Assembly (NCBI GenBank): GCA_946566415.1
Contig: CAMNWW010000027.1
Location: 1 to 15,514 of the forward strand
Reading direction: 5' to 3'
Origin: an uncultured Lachnospiraceae bacterium
GTDB lineage: Bacteria > Bacillota > Clostridia > Lachnospirales > Lachnospiraceae
DNA: 15,514 nt
Position numbers and translations under genes: made by a program. Below, piece by piece: positions 1 through 7,109 of this stretch. Position 1 is the stretch's first letter. Every line of letters starts with the position of its first letter. A model generated the notes under the pieces. It saw nothing but the letters and a program-made list of their open reading frames with translations. It was not told the origin of the DNA and did not search any database.

Positions 1-126
1 TACAGGCAGGTAGGCTGTGTGATTGATAAGATAGGCATGGAACGGCTGATCGAATTTACCACTGTCGCTAGGGAAATCTGTTCTATTATGAAAGGTCCTC
101 ATATAGAATTTATAGATAAAGAGTAG
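1..126 (+). CDS. C-terminal fragment of an unrecognised protein
   Basis: Frame 1 is open from the first base to a TAG at 124-126 and gives 41 residues. It begins YRQVGCVIDKIGMERLIEF and ends HIEFIDKE. The start lies outside the window. A weak stem-loop with a T-rich tail follows two bases after the stop, which fits the end of a real transcription unit. I do not recognise the family. A redox or reductase C-terminus is conceivable, but nothing in the fragment proves it. It does not resemble the C-terminus of a MarR or TetR regulator that would control the exporter downstream. Confidence 0.5.
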   Translation, partial: YRQVGCVIDKIGMERLIEFTTVAREICSIMKGPHIEFIDKE

Positions 127-127
127 G

Positions 128-155
128 AGCAGATAAATTTCTGCTTTCTCTTTTA
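128..155 (+). terminator. Weak intrinsic terminator after the partial gene
   Basis: AGCAGA (128-133) and TCTGCT (140-145) form a perfect 6-bp stem with a 6-nt loop, followed by a T-rich tail (TTCTCTTTT). It starts two bases after the stop codon of the upstream fragment. The stem is short and only half GC, so termination is probably partial. Confidence 0.45.
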
Positions 156-163
156 TGAATTTT

Positions 164-178
164 GCTAACCAAGTTAGC
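164..178 (+). promoter_or_regulatory. Inverted repeat, candidate repressor operator of the exporter operon
   Basis: GCTAAC-CAA-GTTAGC is a perfect 6-bp inverted repeat with a 3-base centre, set between TTTT runs. A TATGAA box at 154-159 could be a -10 element, which would put the start site inside this repeat, but no convincing -35 was found. Size and position suit a MarR- or TetR-type dimer. No matching regulator gene is visible next to it, so the role is inferred from shape and position only. Confidence 0.4.
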
Positions 179-204
179 TTTTGCTGGAATAAAAAGTAAA
201 GGAG

Positions 205-256
205 TCAGCCCCTCGTGTTCACTCGGGGCGCCTGATTTTAATCGCCTCACGGCGAT
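205..256 (+). other. Two consecutive hairpins in the exporter leader
   Basis: Hairpin 1 pairs TCAGCCCC (205-212) with GGGG (225-228) and CTGA (232-235), with a 3-base bulge (229-231), and is followed by TTTTA. Hairpin 2 is ATCGCC (241-246), loop TCAC, GGCGAT (251-256), a perfect 6-bp stem ending just before the Shine-Dalgarno sequence of the exporter gene. CGCC in hairpin 2 (243-246) could instead pair with GGCG at 227-230, so the two may compete. The arrangement resembles a terminator or attenuator leader, but the T-tract is short. Function is inference. Confidence 0.35.
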
Positions 257-272
257 GGAACTGGAGGAAAAT

Positions 273-2030
273 ATGATAAAACTTATGCAGAATTTGTCAA
301 AAAAGGAATGGATTTTGGCCGGCGCCTCGTTGGTTTTTATTCTATTACAGGTATGGCTTGACCTTACGATGCCTGAGTATATGTCGGAGATTACCAGATT
401 GATTCAGATGCCGGGAAGCGAGATGCCGGACATTCTGGCATCCGGTGGGATGATGCTGCTCTGTGCATTGGGCAGTCTTGCCGCGTCTGTTATTACTGCA
501 GTCTGCGCTGCGAAGATCGCCGTGACATTTAGCGGAACACTGCGCGGCAGACTATTTAAAAAGGTACAGTCCTTTTCCATGGAAGAGATCGGACGATTTT
601 CAACAGCCAGTTTGATTACCCGGTCTACCAATGATGTTACTCAAGTGCAGATGCTGATCGTAATGGGTCTTCAGATGTTGATCAAGGCGCCGATTATGGC
701 AGTATGGGCGATCTGTAAAATTGCCGGCAAACAGTGGCAGTGGACATTTTCCACCGGTATGGCAGTTCTGGTTCTGCTTATGGTTGTAGGATTCTGTCTC
801 ATGCTTACGATTCCCAAATTCAAAAAAATGCAGCGGCTCACGGATGACGTCAACCGTGTGACAAGGGAAAACCTTAACGGGCTTCGCGTGGTACGGGCGT
901 ACAATGCGGAAAAATACCAGGAAAAGAAATTTGAACAGGCAAACGATGCTCTTACACAAAACCAACTGTTTGCGCAGCGTACCATGTTTTTTATGATGCC
1001 GAGTATCCAACTGATCATGAGCGGCCTGTCGCTGTCTATTTACTGGATCGGCGCCGTTCTCATCAACAATGCCGGGATACTGAGTAAAATCGCGCTGTTT
1101 TCCGATATGATGGTTTTTTCCCAGTACGCGGTTCAGGTTGTCATGTCATTTATGATGTTGATTATGATTTTTATGATACTTCCCCGCGCGTCTGTTTCGG
1201 CAAAGCGCATCTGCGAAGTGCTGGATACCGAGCTTACTATCATAGATGGAAAAGAGACAAAGGGGCGCGAGGGATGTGCCGGAGAGGTAGAATTCAGAAA
1301 TGTATCTTTCCGTTATCCTGACGCAGAAGAATGTGTTATCCAGAATATCAGCTTTACGGCGAAAAAAGGGGAGACGGTTGCTCTGATCGGCGCTACCGGC
1401 TGCGGAAAAAGCACCATTATCAATATGATCCCGCGGTTTTACGAAGCCGAGGAAGGGCAGGTCATGGTAGACGGTATAGATGTTCGGGAATACACACAAA
1501 AAGCGCTCCGCAGCAAGATAGGGTATGTCTCGCAGAGGGCGACTTTATTTACAGGAAGTATCCGCTCGAATGTCGTTTACGGGGATAATATAGAGGTATC
1601 GGCCGATCTCGATATGGTGAAAGCAGCCGTTGCGACGGCGCAGGCAGCCGATTTCGTTGAAAATATGGACGGAAATTACAACGGCCGTGTGGCGCAGGGA
1701 GGCGCGAATCTGTCGGGCGGTCAGAAGCAGAGAATATCCATTGCCCGTGCGATTGCGCGGAAGCCGGAAATTTTTATCTTTGACGATTCATTCTCCGCGC
1801 TGGATTATAAGACAGACCGTATCCTGCGCAAAGCGCTGGATAAAGAATGCGGCGGCGCTACTCGTATTATTGTAGCCCAGCGTATCGGTACGATTCGGGA
1901 CGCGGATAGGATTATTGTCTTAGATGAAGGCAGGATAGTCGGACAGGGGCGCCATGAAGAGTTAATGAGAGAATGCGAGGTTTATCAGCAGATCGCCCTG
2001 TCACAGCTTTCAAAGGAGGAACTTGCGTAA
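273..2030 (+). CDS. ABC exporter subunit with degenerate ATPase site (heterodimer partner 1)
   Basis: A 585-residue half-transporter: an N-terminal membrane domain of about six helices (residues about 10-310) and a C-terminal nucleotide-binding domain. Walker A is GATGCGKST (373-381) and the signature is canonical LSGGQ (480-484). Walker B is IFIFDD, with Asp505 where the catalytic Glu normally sits, and the switch His is replaced by Gln536 (VAQR). Its own ATPase site is therefore predicted to be non-catalytic, as is known for one member of heterodimeric exporters of the TM287/288, LmrCD and BmrCD type. The ATG at 273 is chosen because GGAGG at 263-267 lies 5 bases upstream; an in-frame TTG at 162 has no ribosome binding site and lies in the operator region. 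The stop overlaps the next start (TAATG). A drug, lipid or peptide efflux role is inferred from the family; the substrate is unknown. Confidence 0.93.
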   Translation: MIKLMQNLSKKEWILAGASLVFILLQVWLDLTMPEYMSEITRLIQMPGSEMPDILASGGMMLLCALGSLAASVITAVCAAKIAVTFSGTLRGRLFKKVQSFSMEEIGRFSTASLITRSTNDVTQVQMLIVMGLQMLIKAPIMAVWAICKIAGKQWQWTFSTGMAVLVLLMVVGFCLMLTIPKFKKMQRLTDDVNRVTRENLNGLRVVRAYNAEKYQEKKFEQANDALTQNQLFAQRTMFFMMPSIQLIMSGLSLSIYWIGAVLINNAGILSKIALFSDMMVFSQYAVQVVMSFMMLIMIFMILPRASVSAKRICEVLDTELTIIDGKETKGREGCAGEVEFRNVSFRYPDAEECVIQNISFTAKKGETVALIGATGCGKSTIINMIPRFYEAEEGQVMVDGIDVREYTQKALRSKIGYVSQRATLFTGSIRSNVVYGDNIEVSADLDMVKAAVATAQAADFVENMDGNYNGRVAQGGANLSGGQKQRISIARAIARKPEIFIFDDSFSALDYKTDRILRKALDKECGGATRIIVAQRIGTIRDADRIIVLDEGRIVGQGRHEELMRECEVYQQIALSQLSKEELA

Positions 2031-4108
2031 TGGAAAATAAAGGATATAAACCAGGCCAAATGAAGCAGCATAGAAGACCGGGCGGTCCTCACGGTCACGG
2101 ATTTACCGGAGAAAAAGCCAAGGATTTAGTTGGGACATGGAAGAAACTGCTCGGCTACTGCCGTAAATATATAGCTGTATTTATGATCGCTATTATCTGC
2201 GCCGCCATCGGAACCGTTCTCACCCTCATAGGTCCGGATAAGCTCTCTGATATGACGGATACGATTACTGCGGGAATCGCCCCGGATACAGAAAAATTTG
2301 AACAGATATCCAAGAGCATTGCCGAAAATATCTCTGCAAATATGGGGACGGCAGGCGCAGGCATTGTGGCGCTGCCGGACATTATCTTTGAAGGCGTCAC
2401 GATTTCCGGCGAAGACCAGATCGCGGTGATGGAAATTTTATCAGATGTGGATAAAGACGATCCGGAAGCGGCGCTGGGTATGCTTGACTCTCTTCCTGAA
2501 TCGGTTTACAGTATCGTCAAACCGTCTATTGATATGGAAAAGGTTGAAAAGATCGGATTTCTTTTGATAACGCTTTATGCAGTAAGTTATATACTTTCTG
2601 CTCTTCAAGGATGGATCATGGCGACGGTCACGCAGCGGGTTTCCAAAACCATGCGTTCCGATATATCACGGAAGATCAACAGGCTGCCGATGTGGTTTTA
2701 CAACCGCACTACAACGGGGGATGTGCTGTCCCGTGTCACAAACGACGTTGATACCATAGGCCAGTCGCTGAATCAAAGTATCGGTAATCTGATTTCCTCT
2801 GTCATCTTGTTCTTTGGAAGCCTTATTATGATGCTGCTAACCGACAGGTGGATGACCTTGACCGCTGTCGCATCAAGCCTGCTTGGCTTTATACTGATGT
2901 TTACGATTATGGGAAAAAGCCAAAAGTATTTTGTCCGTCAGCAGAAGCACCTTGGCGATATAAACGGCCATATCGAGGAAATCTATGCGGGGCATACCGT
3001 AGTAAAGGCATACAACGGAGAAAAAGCCGCGCAGGAAACATTTGATAAGATGAACAGCGATCTCTGTGAGAGCGCTTTTAAAGCACAATGTCTGTCAGGC
3101 CTGATGATGCCGATTATGTCCTTTATCGGAAATCTTGGGTATGTGGCTGTCTGTGTTGCCGGCGGCGCTATGGCGCTGAATGGCAAAATCGGTTTTGGCG
3201 TGATTGTAGCTTTTATGATGTATGTACGCTATTTCACCCAGCCGCTTTCCCAGATCGCCCAGGCGGTTCAATCTCTCCAGTCTGCGGCGGCGGCCGGAGA
3301 GCGTGTATTTGAATTCCTTGAAGCGCAGGAGATGGAGGATGAGACAGGCAAAATAAAAGAAATCGGGGAAATCAGGGGCCAGGTTGAATTTGAACATGTC
3401 CGGTTCGGCTATGAGGATTCGGAGACTACGGTTATTCATGATTTCTCCGCTTCCGCGAAGCCGGGACAGAAGATCGCCATCGTCGGTCCGACCGGCGCAG
3501 GCAAGACGACTATGGTAAACCTTCTGATGCGTTTCCACGAAATTCAAGGCGGAGAGATCCGCATTGACGGTATGCCTACAAGCAAGCTGACCCGTGAAGC
3601 CGTACACGGTCAGTTCTGTATGGTCCTTCAGGACACCTGGCTCTTTGAAGGGACCGTCCGTGAAAATCTTGTTTACAGTACAGAGGGCGTGGATGACGAG
3701 AAAATGAAAGAAGCCTGTAAAGCGGTCGGCCTGCATCACTTCATCCGCACTCTGCCAAAGGGCTATGACACTGTGCTGAACGATCAGGTAGGTTTATCCC
3801 AGGGACAGAAGCAGCAGCTTACCATCGCCCGCGCTATGATTGCAGATAAACCGATGCTCATTCTTGACGAGGCGACTTCTTCTGTCGACACCCGTACAGA
3901 GCAGCAGATTCAGAGGGCGATGGATAAGCTGATGGAAAACCGCACTTCTTTTGTGATTGCGCACAGGCTTTCCACGATTAAAGACGCAGATCTGATCCTG
4001 GTCATGAAGGACGGGGATATTATCGAAAGCGGCAGCCACAGCGAGCTTTTGGAAAAGGGCGGGTTCTATGCGGAACTTTATAACAGCCAGTTTGAACAGG
4101 CGTCATAG
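2030..4108 (+). CDS. ABC exporter subunit with catalytic ATPase site (heterodimer partner 2)
   Basis: A 692-residue half-transporter that pairs with the preceding gene product. The ATG at 2030 shares one base with the upstream TAA and has AGGAGGA at 2014-2020, so the two are translationally coupled. The N-terminus is His/Gly/Pro-rich (residues 10-25). Helix 1 is about 47-69. A loop of about 100 residues (70-173) follows before helix 2, probably extracellular and much longer than in typical exporters. The nucleotide-binding domain has Walker A GPTGAGKTT (486-494), Walker B with catalytic Glu614 (LILDEATSSVD) and switch His645 (IAHRLSTI). Its signature is LSQGQ (589-593), with Gln replacing the first Gly. 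Combined with partner 1, one full site (Walker motifs here, LSGGQ there) and one degenerate site result. Exporter identity is firm; the substrate is unknown. Confidence 0.93.
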   Translation: MENKGYKPGQMKQHRRPGGPHGHGFTGEKAKDLVGTWKKLLGYCRKYIAVFMIAIICAAIGTVLTLIGPDKLSDMTDTITAGIAPDTEKFEQISKSIAENISANMGTAGAGIVALPDIIFEGVTISGEDQIAVMEILSDVDKDDPEAALGMLDSLPESVYSIVKPSIDMEKVEKIGFLLITLYAVSYILSALQGWIMATVTQRVSKTMRSDISRKINRLPMWFYNRTTTGDVLSRVTNDVDTIGQSLNQSIGNLISSVILFFGSLIMMLLTDRWMTLTAVASSLLGFILMFTIMGKSQKYFVRQQKHLGDINGHIEEIYAGHTVVKAYNGEKAAQETFDKMNSDLCESAFKAQCLSGLMMPIMSFIGNLGYVAVCVAGGAMALNGKIGFGVIVAFMMYVRYFTQPLSQIAQAVQSLQSAAAAGERVFEFLEAQEMEDETGKIKEIGEIRGQVEFEHVRFGYEDSETTVIHDFSASAKPGQKIAIVGPTGAGKTTMVNLLMRFHEIQGGEIRIDGMPTSKLTREAVHGQFCMVLQDTWLFEGTVRENLVYSTEGVDDEKMKEACKAVGLHHFIRTLPKGYDTVLNDQVGLSQGQKQQLTIARAMIADKPMLILDEATSSVDTRTEQQIQRAMDKLMENRTSFVIAHRLSTIKDADLILVMKDGDIIESGSHSELLEKGGFYAELYNSQFEQAS

Positions 4109-4137
4109 AAATCTTTCATGAATAAGGGGTCTTCTCA

Positions 4138-4180
4138 AAAACGGTCAACAGAGTATAATTATAGTTGACCGTTTTGGTCA
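4138..4180 (+). promoter_or_regulatory. tetR promoter and operator: inverted repeat around TATAAT
   Basis: AAAACGGTCAAC (4138-4149) and GTTGACCGTTTT (4164-4175) are perfect 12-bp inverted repeats with a 14-base centre that holds a perfect TATAAT at 4154-4159. A third half-site, GGTCA (4176-4180), makes a second, smaller inverted repeat with TGACC (4166-4170). No good -35 is seen at the right distance. TetR autoregulation by covering the -10 box is the likely function. As RNA, the same repeat could also act as a weak terminator for the exporter genes upstream, since the right arm ends in TTTT. Confidence 0.6.
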
Positions 4181-4193
4181 GAGGGAGGGACTT

Positions 4194-4820
4194 ATGAACG
4201 ATAAATTCTATTCTTTGCCCGAAGAAAAGCAGCTGCGTATCATCAACGGAGGATTCCATGTGTTTTCTCAAAATTCATACAAGAAAAGCCCGATGCAGGA
4301 AATTGCCGATTCGGCCGGGATCAGCAAGTCTTTGCTGTTTCACTATTTCCAGAATAAGAAAGAATTGTATCTGTTCCTGTGGGAAAGGGCATGTATTATC
4401 ACGATGGAATATCTGACGAAATATGGATGCTATGAGCCGACGGATCTGTTTGAGATGATGGAGCGCGGGATGGGGGCGAAAGTGGAAATAATGCGTAGAT
4501 ATCCCAATATCGCGGCGTTTACCATAAAAGCGTTTTATGAAAGGGACAAGGAGATCTGTGGGGAAATACAAAAAAGCTATCAAAAGTATTTTGGAATGAA
4601 GGCTCGGCACGCATTGACGCGTGTGGATCCGAACGATTTTATCCCCGGGCTGGATCTTGAAAGAATGTACCGGGAAATGTATCTGACCTCGGAAGGGTAT
4701 TTATGGGAAGTTTTTCAAAGCGGAGGTACATTCGACGCCGAAAAACTGGAAACGGATTTTTCAGAGATGCTTGCATTTTGGAAAAAAATCTATCTGCGGA
4801 AGAAAGGACAAGAAAAATGA
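4194..4820 (+). CDS. TetR/AcrR-family transcriptional regulator
   Basis: This 208-residue protein has the N-terminal TetR helix-turn-helix at about residues 33-52 (MQEIADSAGISKSLLFHYF), continuing with the family-typical NKKELY. The rest is an all-helical ligand-binding domain without recognisable specificity. Length is normal for the family. The ATG at 4194 follows GGAGGGA at 4184-4190. Its stop overlaps the start of the ABC ATPase gene (ATGA), so regulator, ATPase and permease form one operon. The inverted repeat directly upstream is its probable operator. The expected behaviour is repression of its own export operon, relieved by a compound that the pump handles; this is inferred from family and context. 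Confidence 0.9.
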   Translation: MNDKFYSLPEEKQLRIINGGFHVFSQNSYKKSPMQEIADSAGISKSLLFHYFQNKKELYLFLWERACIITMEYLTKYGCYEPTDLFEMMERGMGAKVEIMRRYPNIAAFTIKAFYERDKEICGEIQKSYQKYFGMKARHALTRVDPNDFIPGLDLERMYREMYLTSEGYLWEVFQSGGTFDAEKLETDFSEMLAFWKKIYLRKKGQEK

Positions 4821-5695
4821 ATGCGATTCAAACCGTATCTTTGACGAAGTATTATGGAAAATCGAGGGGAATCATAGATGTGAATCTGGAGGTTCCTGAA
4901 GGGGACTTTTTCGGATTTATCGGTCCCAACGGCGCCGGAAAAAGTACGACTATTCGTACGCTTTTGGGATTTATTTCGCCGACGGGAGGGAGCGCTAAGA
5001 TTCTTGGAAAGGATATCGTGAGGCAGAAGTCCGAGATACTTCCGTATGTCGGATATATGCCTTCGGAGGCTGCTTTTTATCATAACATGAAAGTGCGGGA
5101 GGTTATTCGGTATTCTGCCGCTTTAAGAAGCAAGGACTGCAGCCAGGAGGCCAGAAAGCTCTGCGGCAGGCTGGAGCTGGATGGTGAAAAAAGGATCCGG
5201 GAACTTTCGCTCGGCAACCGGAAAAAGGTTTCGATCGTCTGCGCCCTGCAGCATAGGCCGGATTTGTGTATCCTTGACGAGCCGACCAGCGGACTTGACC
5301 CGCTGATGCAGAGGGAGTTCTATTCCATTTTGGAAGAGCTTAACGCAGAAGGGACGACGGTTTTTCTGTCATCCCATGTACTCTCGGAGGTACAGAGGCA
5401 CTGCAAACACGCCGCGGTTATCCGTGACGGTAAGATTTTGGCATCGGATAGTATTGAGCGTCTGGGGCAGACCCATACAAAGCGGGTATCCCTCAGAGGA
5501 GCCGGCGCCGTGCCGAAGCTTGAAGGCATCAGGAATTTGGAGCAAAACGGGGATACGATGACATTCTTGTACGGAGGAGCTCTGGAGGAGTTGTTAAATA
5601 TGCTTTCCGCCCTTCCGCTAACGGACCTGAATATAACAGAACCTGATCTGGAAGAGGTCTTCATGCATTATTACGGCAAAGAGGAGGAGAGATGA
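4817..5695 (+). CDS. ABC-2 type transporter ATP-binding protein
   Basis: A 292-residue stand-alone ATPase that would power the permease encoded next. Walker A is GPNGAGKST (36-44). The signature is LSLGNRKKV (130-138), a variant in which Gly-Asn replaces Gly-Gln and which is common in this CcmA-like subfamily. Walker B is CILDEPTSGLD with Asp154 and Glu155, and the switch is His187 (SSHVLSEV). The C-terminal region from about 215 is the regulatory extension usual in ABC-2 exporters. The ATG at 4817 overlaps the tetR stop by four bases, with AGAAAGGA at 4801-4808 as ribosome binding site. The stop and the permease start are one base apart. Likely a drug or peptide exporter; the substrate is not determinable. 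Confidence 0.92.
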   Translation: MNAIQTVSLTKYYGKSRGIIDVNLEVPEGDFFGFIGPNGAGKSTTIRTLLGFISPTGGSAKILGKDIVRQKSEILPYVGYMPSEAAFYHNMKVREVIRYSAALRSKDCSQEARKLCGRLELDGEKRIRELSLGNRKKVSIVCALQHRPDLCILDEPTSGLDPLMQREFYSILEELNAEGTTVFLSSHVLSEVQRHCKHAAVIRDGKILASDSIERLGQTHTKRVSLRGAGAVPKLEGIRNLEQNGDTMTFLYGGALEELLNMLSALPLTDLNITEPDLEEVFMHYYGKEEER

Positions 5696-5696
5696 T

Positions 5697-6485
5697 ATGG
5701 TGATTCTGAGACATGAATTAAGACAAGGCAAAAAGGCTCTGGCAATATGGACGGCGATCATTGCATTTATGCTTGCACTCTGTATTTTGATTTATCCCGA
5801 AATGAAAAGCCAGATGGGTGAGATTAGCGGGATGTTCGCGGATATGGGAAGTTTTTCGGCTGCTTTTGGTATGGACAGAATCAATTTTGGAGAGTTTTCA
5901 GGGTTCTTTGGCGTGGAATGTGGAAATGTGCTGGGACTTGGAGGCGCGTTTTTTGCGGCGATGCTCGGCATCTCGGCGCTTGCAAAAGAAGAAAAGGAGC
6001 AGACCGCAGAATTCCTTCTCTCACATCCTGTCAGCCGTGCGGAAGTCGTGTGGGAGAAACTGGGCGCCGTGTTGATTCAGATCGTGATTCTTAATGCGGC
6101 GGTCATCGGCGTCACCGCGCTGTCTGTGGTTGTGATAGATGAATCGCCGGATATAAAGACCTTTGCTCTTCTCTTCCTTGCCTATTTTATCATGCAGGCG
6201 GAGACGGCGGCGGTCTGTTTTGGAATATCCGCGTTTATCGGAAGAGAAGGCCTGGGGATCGGGCTGGGACTTGCAGCGCTTTTCTATTTTATGAATATCA
6301 TTTCCAATCTGACTAAAGACGCGAAGTTCCTCAAATATATTACGCCTTTCGGGTATACGGAAGGGGCGGACATTATCGCGGACGGAAGGATAGAGATAAA
6401 GTATTTAGCGGTTGGGTTTATCATTATGGCAGCAGGAATCGCCTTAGCTTTTTATAGGTATGGGAAAAAGGATATTGCGGTATAA
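5697..6485 (+). CDS. ABC-2 type transporter permease
   Basis: A 262-residue integral membrane protein with about six hydrophobic segments: residues near 14-34, 78-100, 120-145, 152-178, 182-205 and 230-252. After the second segment the sequence KEEKEQTAEFLLSHPVSR matches the cytoplasmic coupling region typical of ABC-2 permeases with about six helices. The ribosome binding site AGGAGGAGA lies at 5682-5690. It is encoded one base after the ATPase stop and forms the membrane channel of that transporter. No terminator was found after its stop at 6483-6485. Confidence 0.9.
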   Translation: MVILRHELRQGKKALAIWTAIIAFMLALCILIYPEMKSQMGEISGMFADMGSFSAAFGMDRINFGEFSGFFGVECGNVLGLGGAFFAAMLGISALAKEEKEQTAEFLLSHPVSRAEVVWEKLGAVLIQIVILNAAVIGVTALSVVVIDESPDIKTFALLFLAYFIMQAETAAVCFGISAFIGREGLGIGLGLAALFYFMNIISNLTKDAKFLKYITPFGYTEGADIIADGRIEIKYLAVGFIIMAAGIALAFYRYGKKDIAV

Positions 6486-6492
6486 CATATGC

Positions 6493-6521
6493 TTGCGGAA
6501 ACAGAAAGTCCCTTTTATAAT
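6493..6521 (+). promoter_or_regulatory. Sigma-A-type promoter before the A24 peptidase/macro/vWA genes
   Basis: TTGCGG (6493-6498) and TATAAT (6516-6521) are separated by 17 bases. The -10 is perfect and the -35 matches the TTG core. It lies just after the permease stop, so the following genes probably have their own transcript start near 6528. Found by eye only. Confidence 0.55.
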
Positions 6522-6574
6522 AGGAAGAAGAGAGATTTTTATGTGGCTGCGGAAGGATACCCGCTTAAAATACA

Positions 6575-7060
6575 ATGATAGAACTTTGGATACGTCAGGG
6601 AAATGCAGGCGCGTTACTTATCGCGGGAATTTTTACAGTGATCCTTATTTTTGCGGCCGTCAATGATATCAGGACGAGAAAGATACCCGGCCGTTATAGC
6701 GCAGGGATTCTCATGCTGTCGCTTTTGTCAATTTTTACCTCTAACGAGGTCGGTATTTTCTCACGCTTTATTGGTTTGTTCTGCGTAAGCGTTCCCATGC
6801 TTTTTTTGACAGTAGCCCGCCCCGGCGCTTTTGGCGGCGGAGATATCAAACTTGCGGCGGCGTGTGGCGCGTTTCTGGGATGGAGGGGCGCGGTGGTCTC
6901 GATGGGAGCAGCGGTACTGACAGGCGGCGCGGTGGGAGCAGCGATGCTCCTCACAAAACAAAAAGGCAGAAAAGATACATTTGCTTTCGGGCCTTTTCTG
7001 TGTATCGGGGCAGTGGCGGCTCTTCTATGGGGGAGCAAGATGTGGGACTGGCTATTTTAA
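6575..7060 (+). CDS. A24-family prepilin-type peptidase (catalytic domain only)
   Basis: A 161-residue polytopic membrane protein. The two catalytic aspartates of the A24 family are visible: Asp31 in NDIRTRKIP and Asp90 in FGGGDIKL. The N-terminal zinc/methyltransferase domain of full PilD-type enzymes is absent, so it resembles the short CpaA-like peptidases. Such enzymes cleave leader peptides of type IV pilin-like or competence pseudopilin precursors at the inner face of the membrane. No pilin, ATPase or secretin gene is nearby, so the substrate is unknown and may be encoded elsewhere. The ATG at 6575 is the first start after an in-frame stop (6566-6568). The nearest Shine-Dalgarno-like sequence, GGAAGGA (6551-6557), is 17 bases away, so initiation may be weak. 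The macro gene starts 50 bases after the stop. Confidence 0.82.
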   Translation: MIELWIRQGNAGALLIAGIFTVILIFAAVNDIRTRKIPGRYSAGILMLSLLSIFTSNEVGIFSRFIGLFCVSVPMLFLTVARPGAFGGGDIKLAAACGAFLGWRGAVVSMGAAVLTGGAVGAAMLLTKQKGRKDTFAFGPFLCIGAVAALLWGSKMWDWLF

Positions 7061-7109
7061 TAGATACTGTTTCAGAGAGGCTGTTTGTAGATGAAAGAGG
7101 TTTGAAGAG

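Noticed and set aside
162..272. N-terminal extension of the first exporter subunit from a TTG at 162
   Set aside because: No ribosome binding site precedes it. The segment contains the inverted repeat and hairpins. ATG 273 has GGAGG at the proper distance.
3095..3739. Long minus-strand ORF of 214 codons inside the second exporter gene
   Set aside because: It is the antisense shadow of a well-supported ABC gene, with no ribosome binding site and no recognisable domain.
6541..6666. Small ORF of 41 residues (MWLRKDTRLKYND...) overlapping the A24 peptidase start in another frame
   Set aside because: It has a possible weak AGGAAG site and is downstream of the promoter, but it overlaps the real gene by about 90 bases and its composition is not protein-like. 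A leader peptide cannot be excluded but is not supported.
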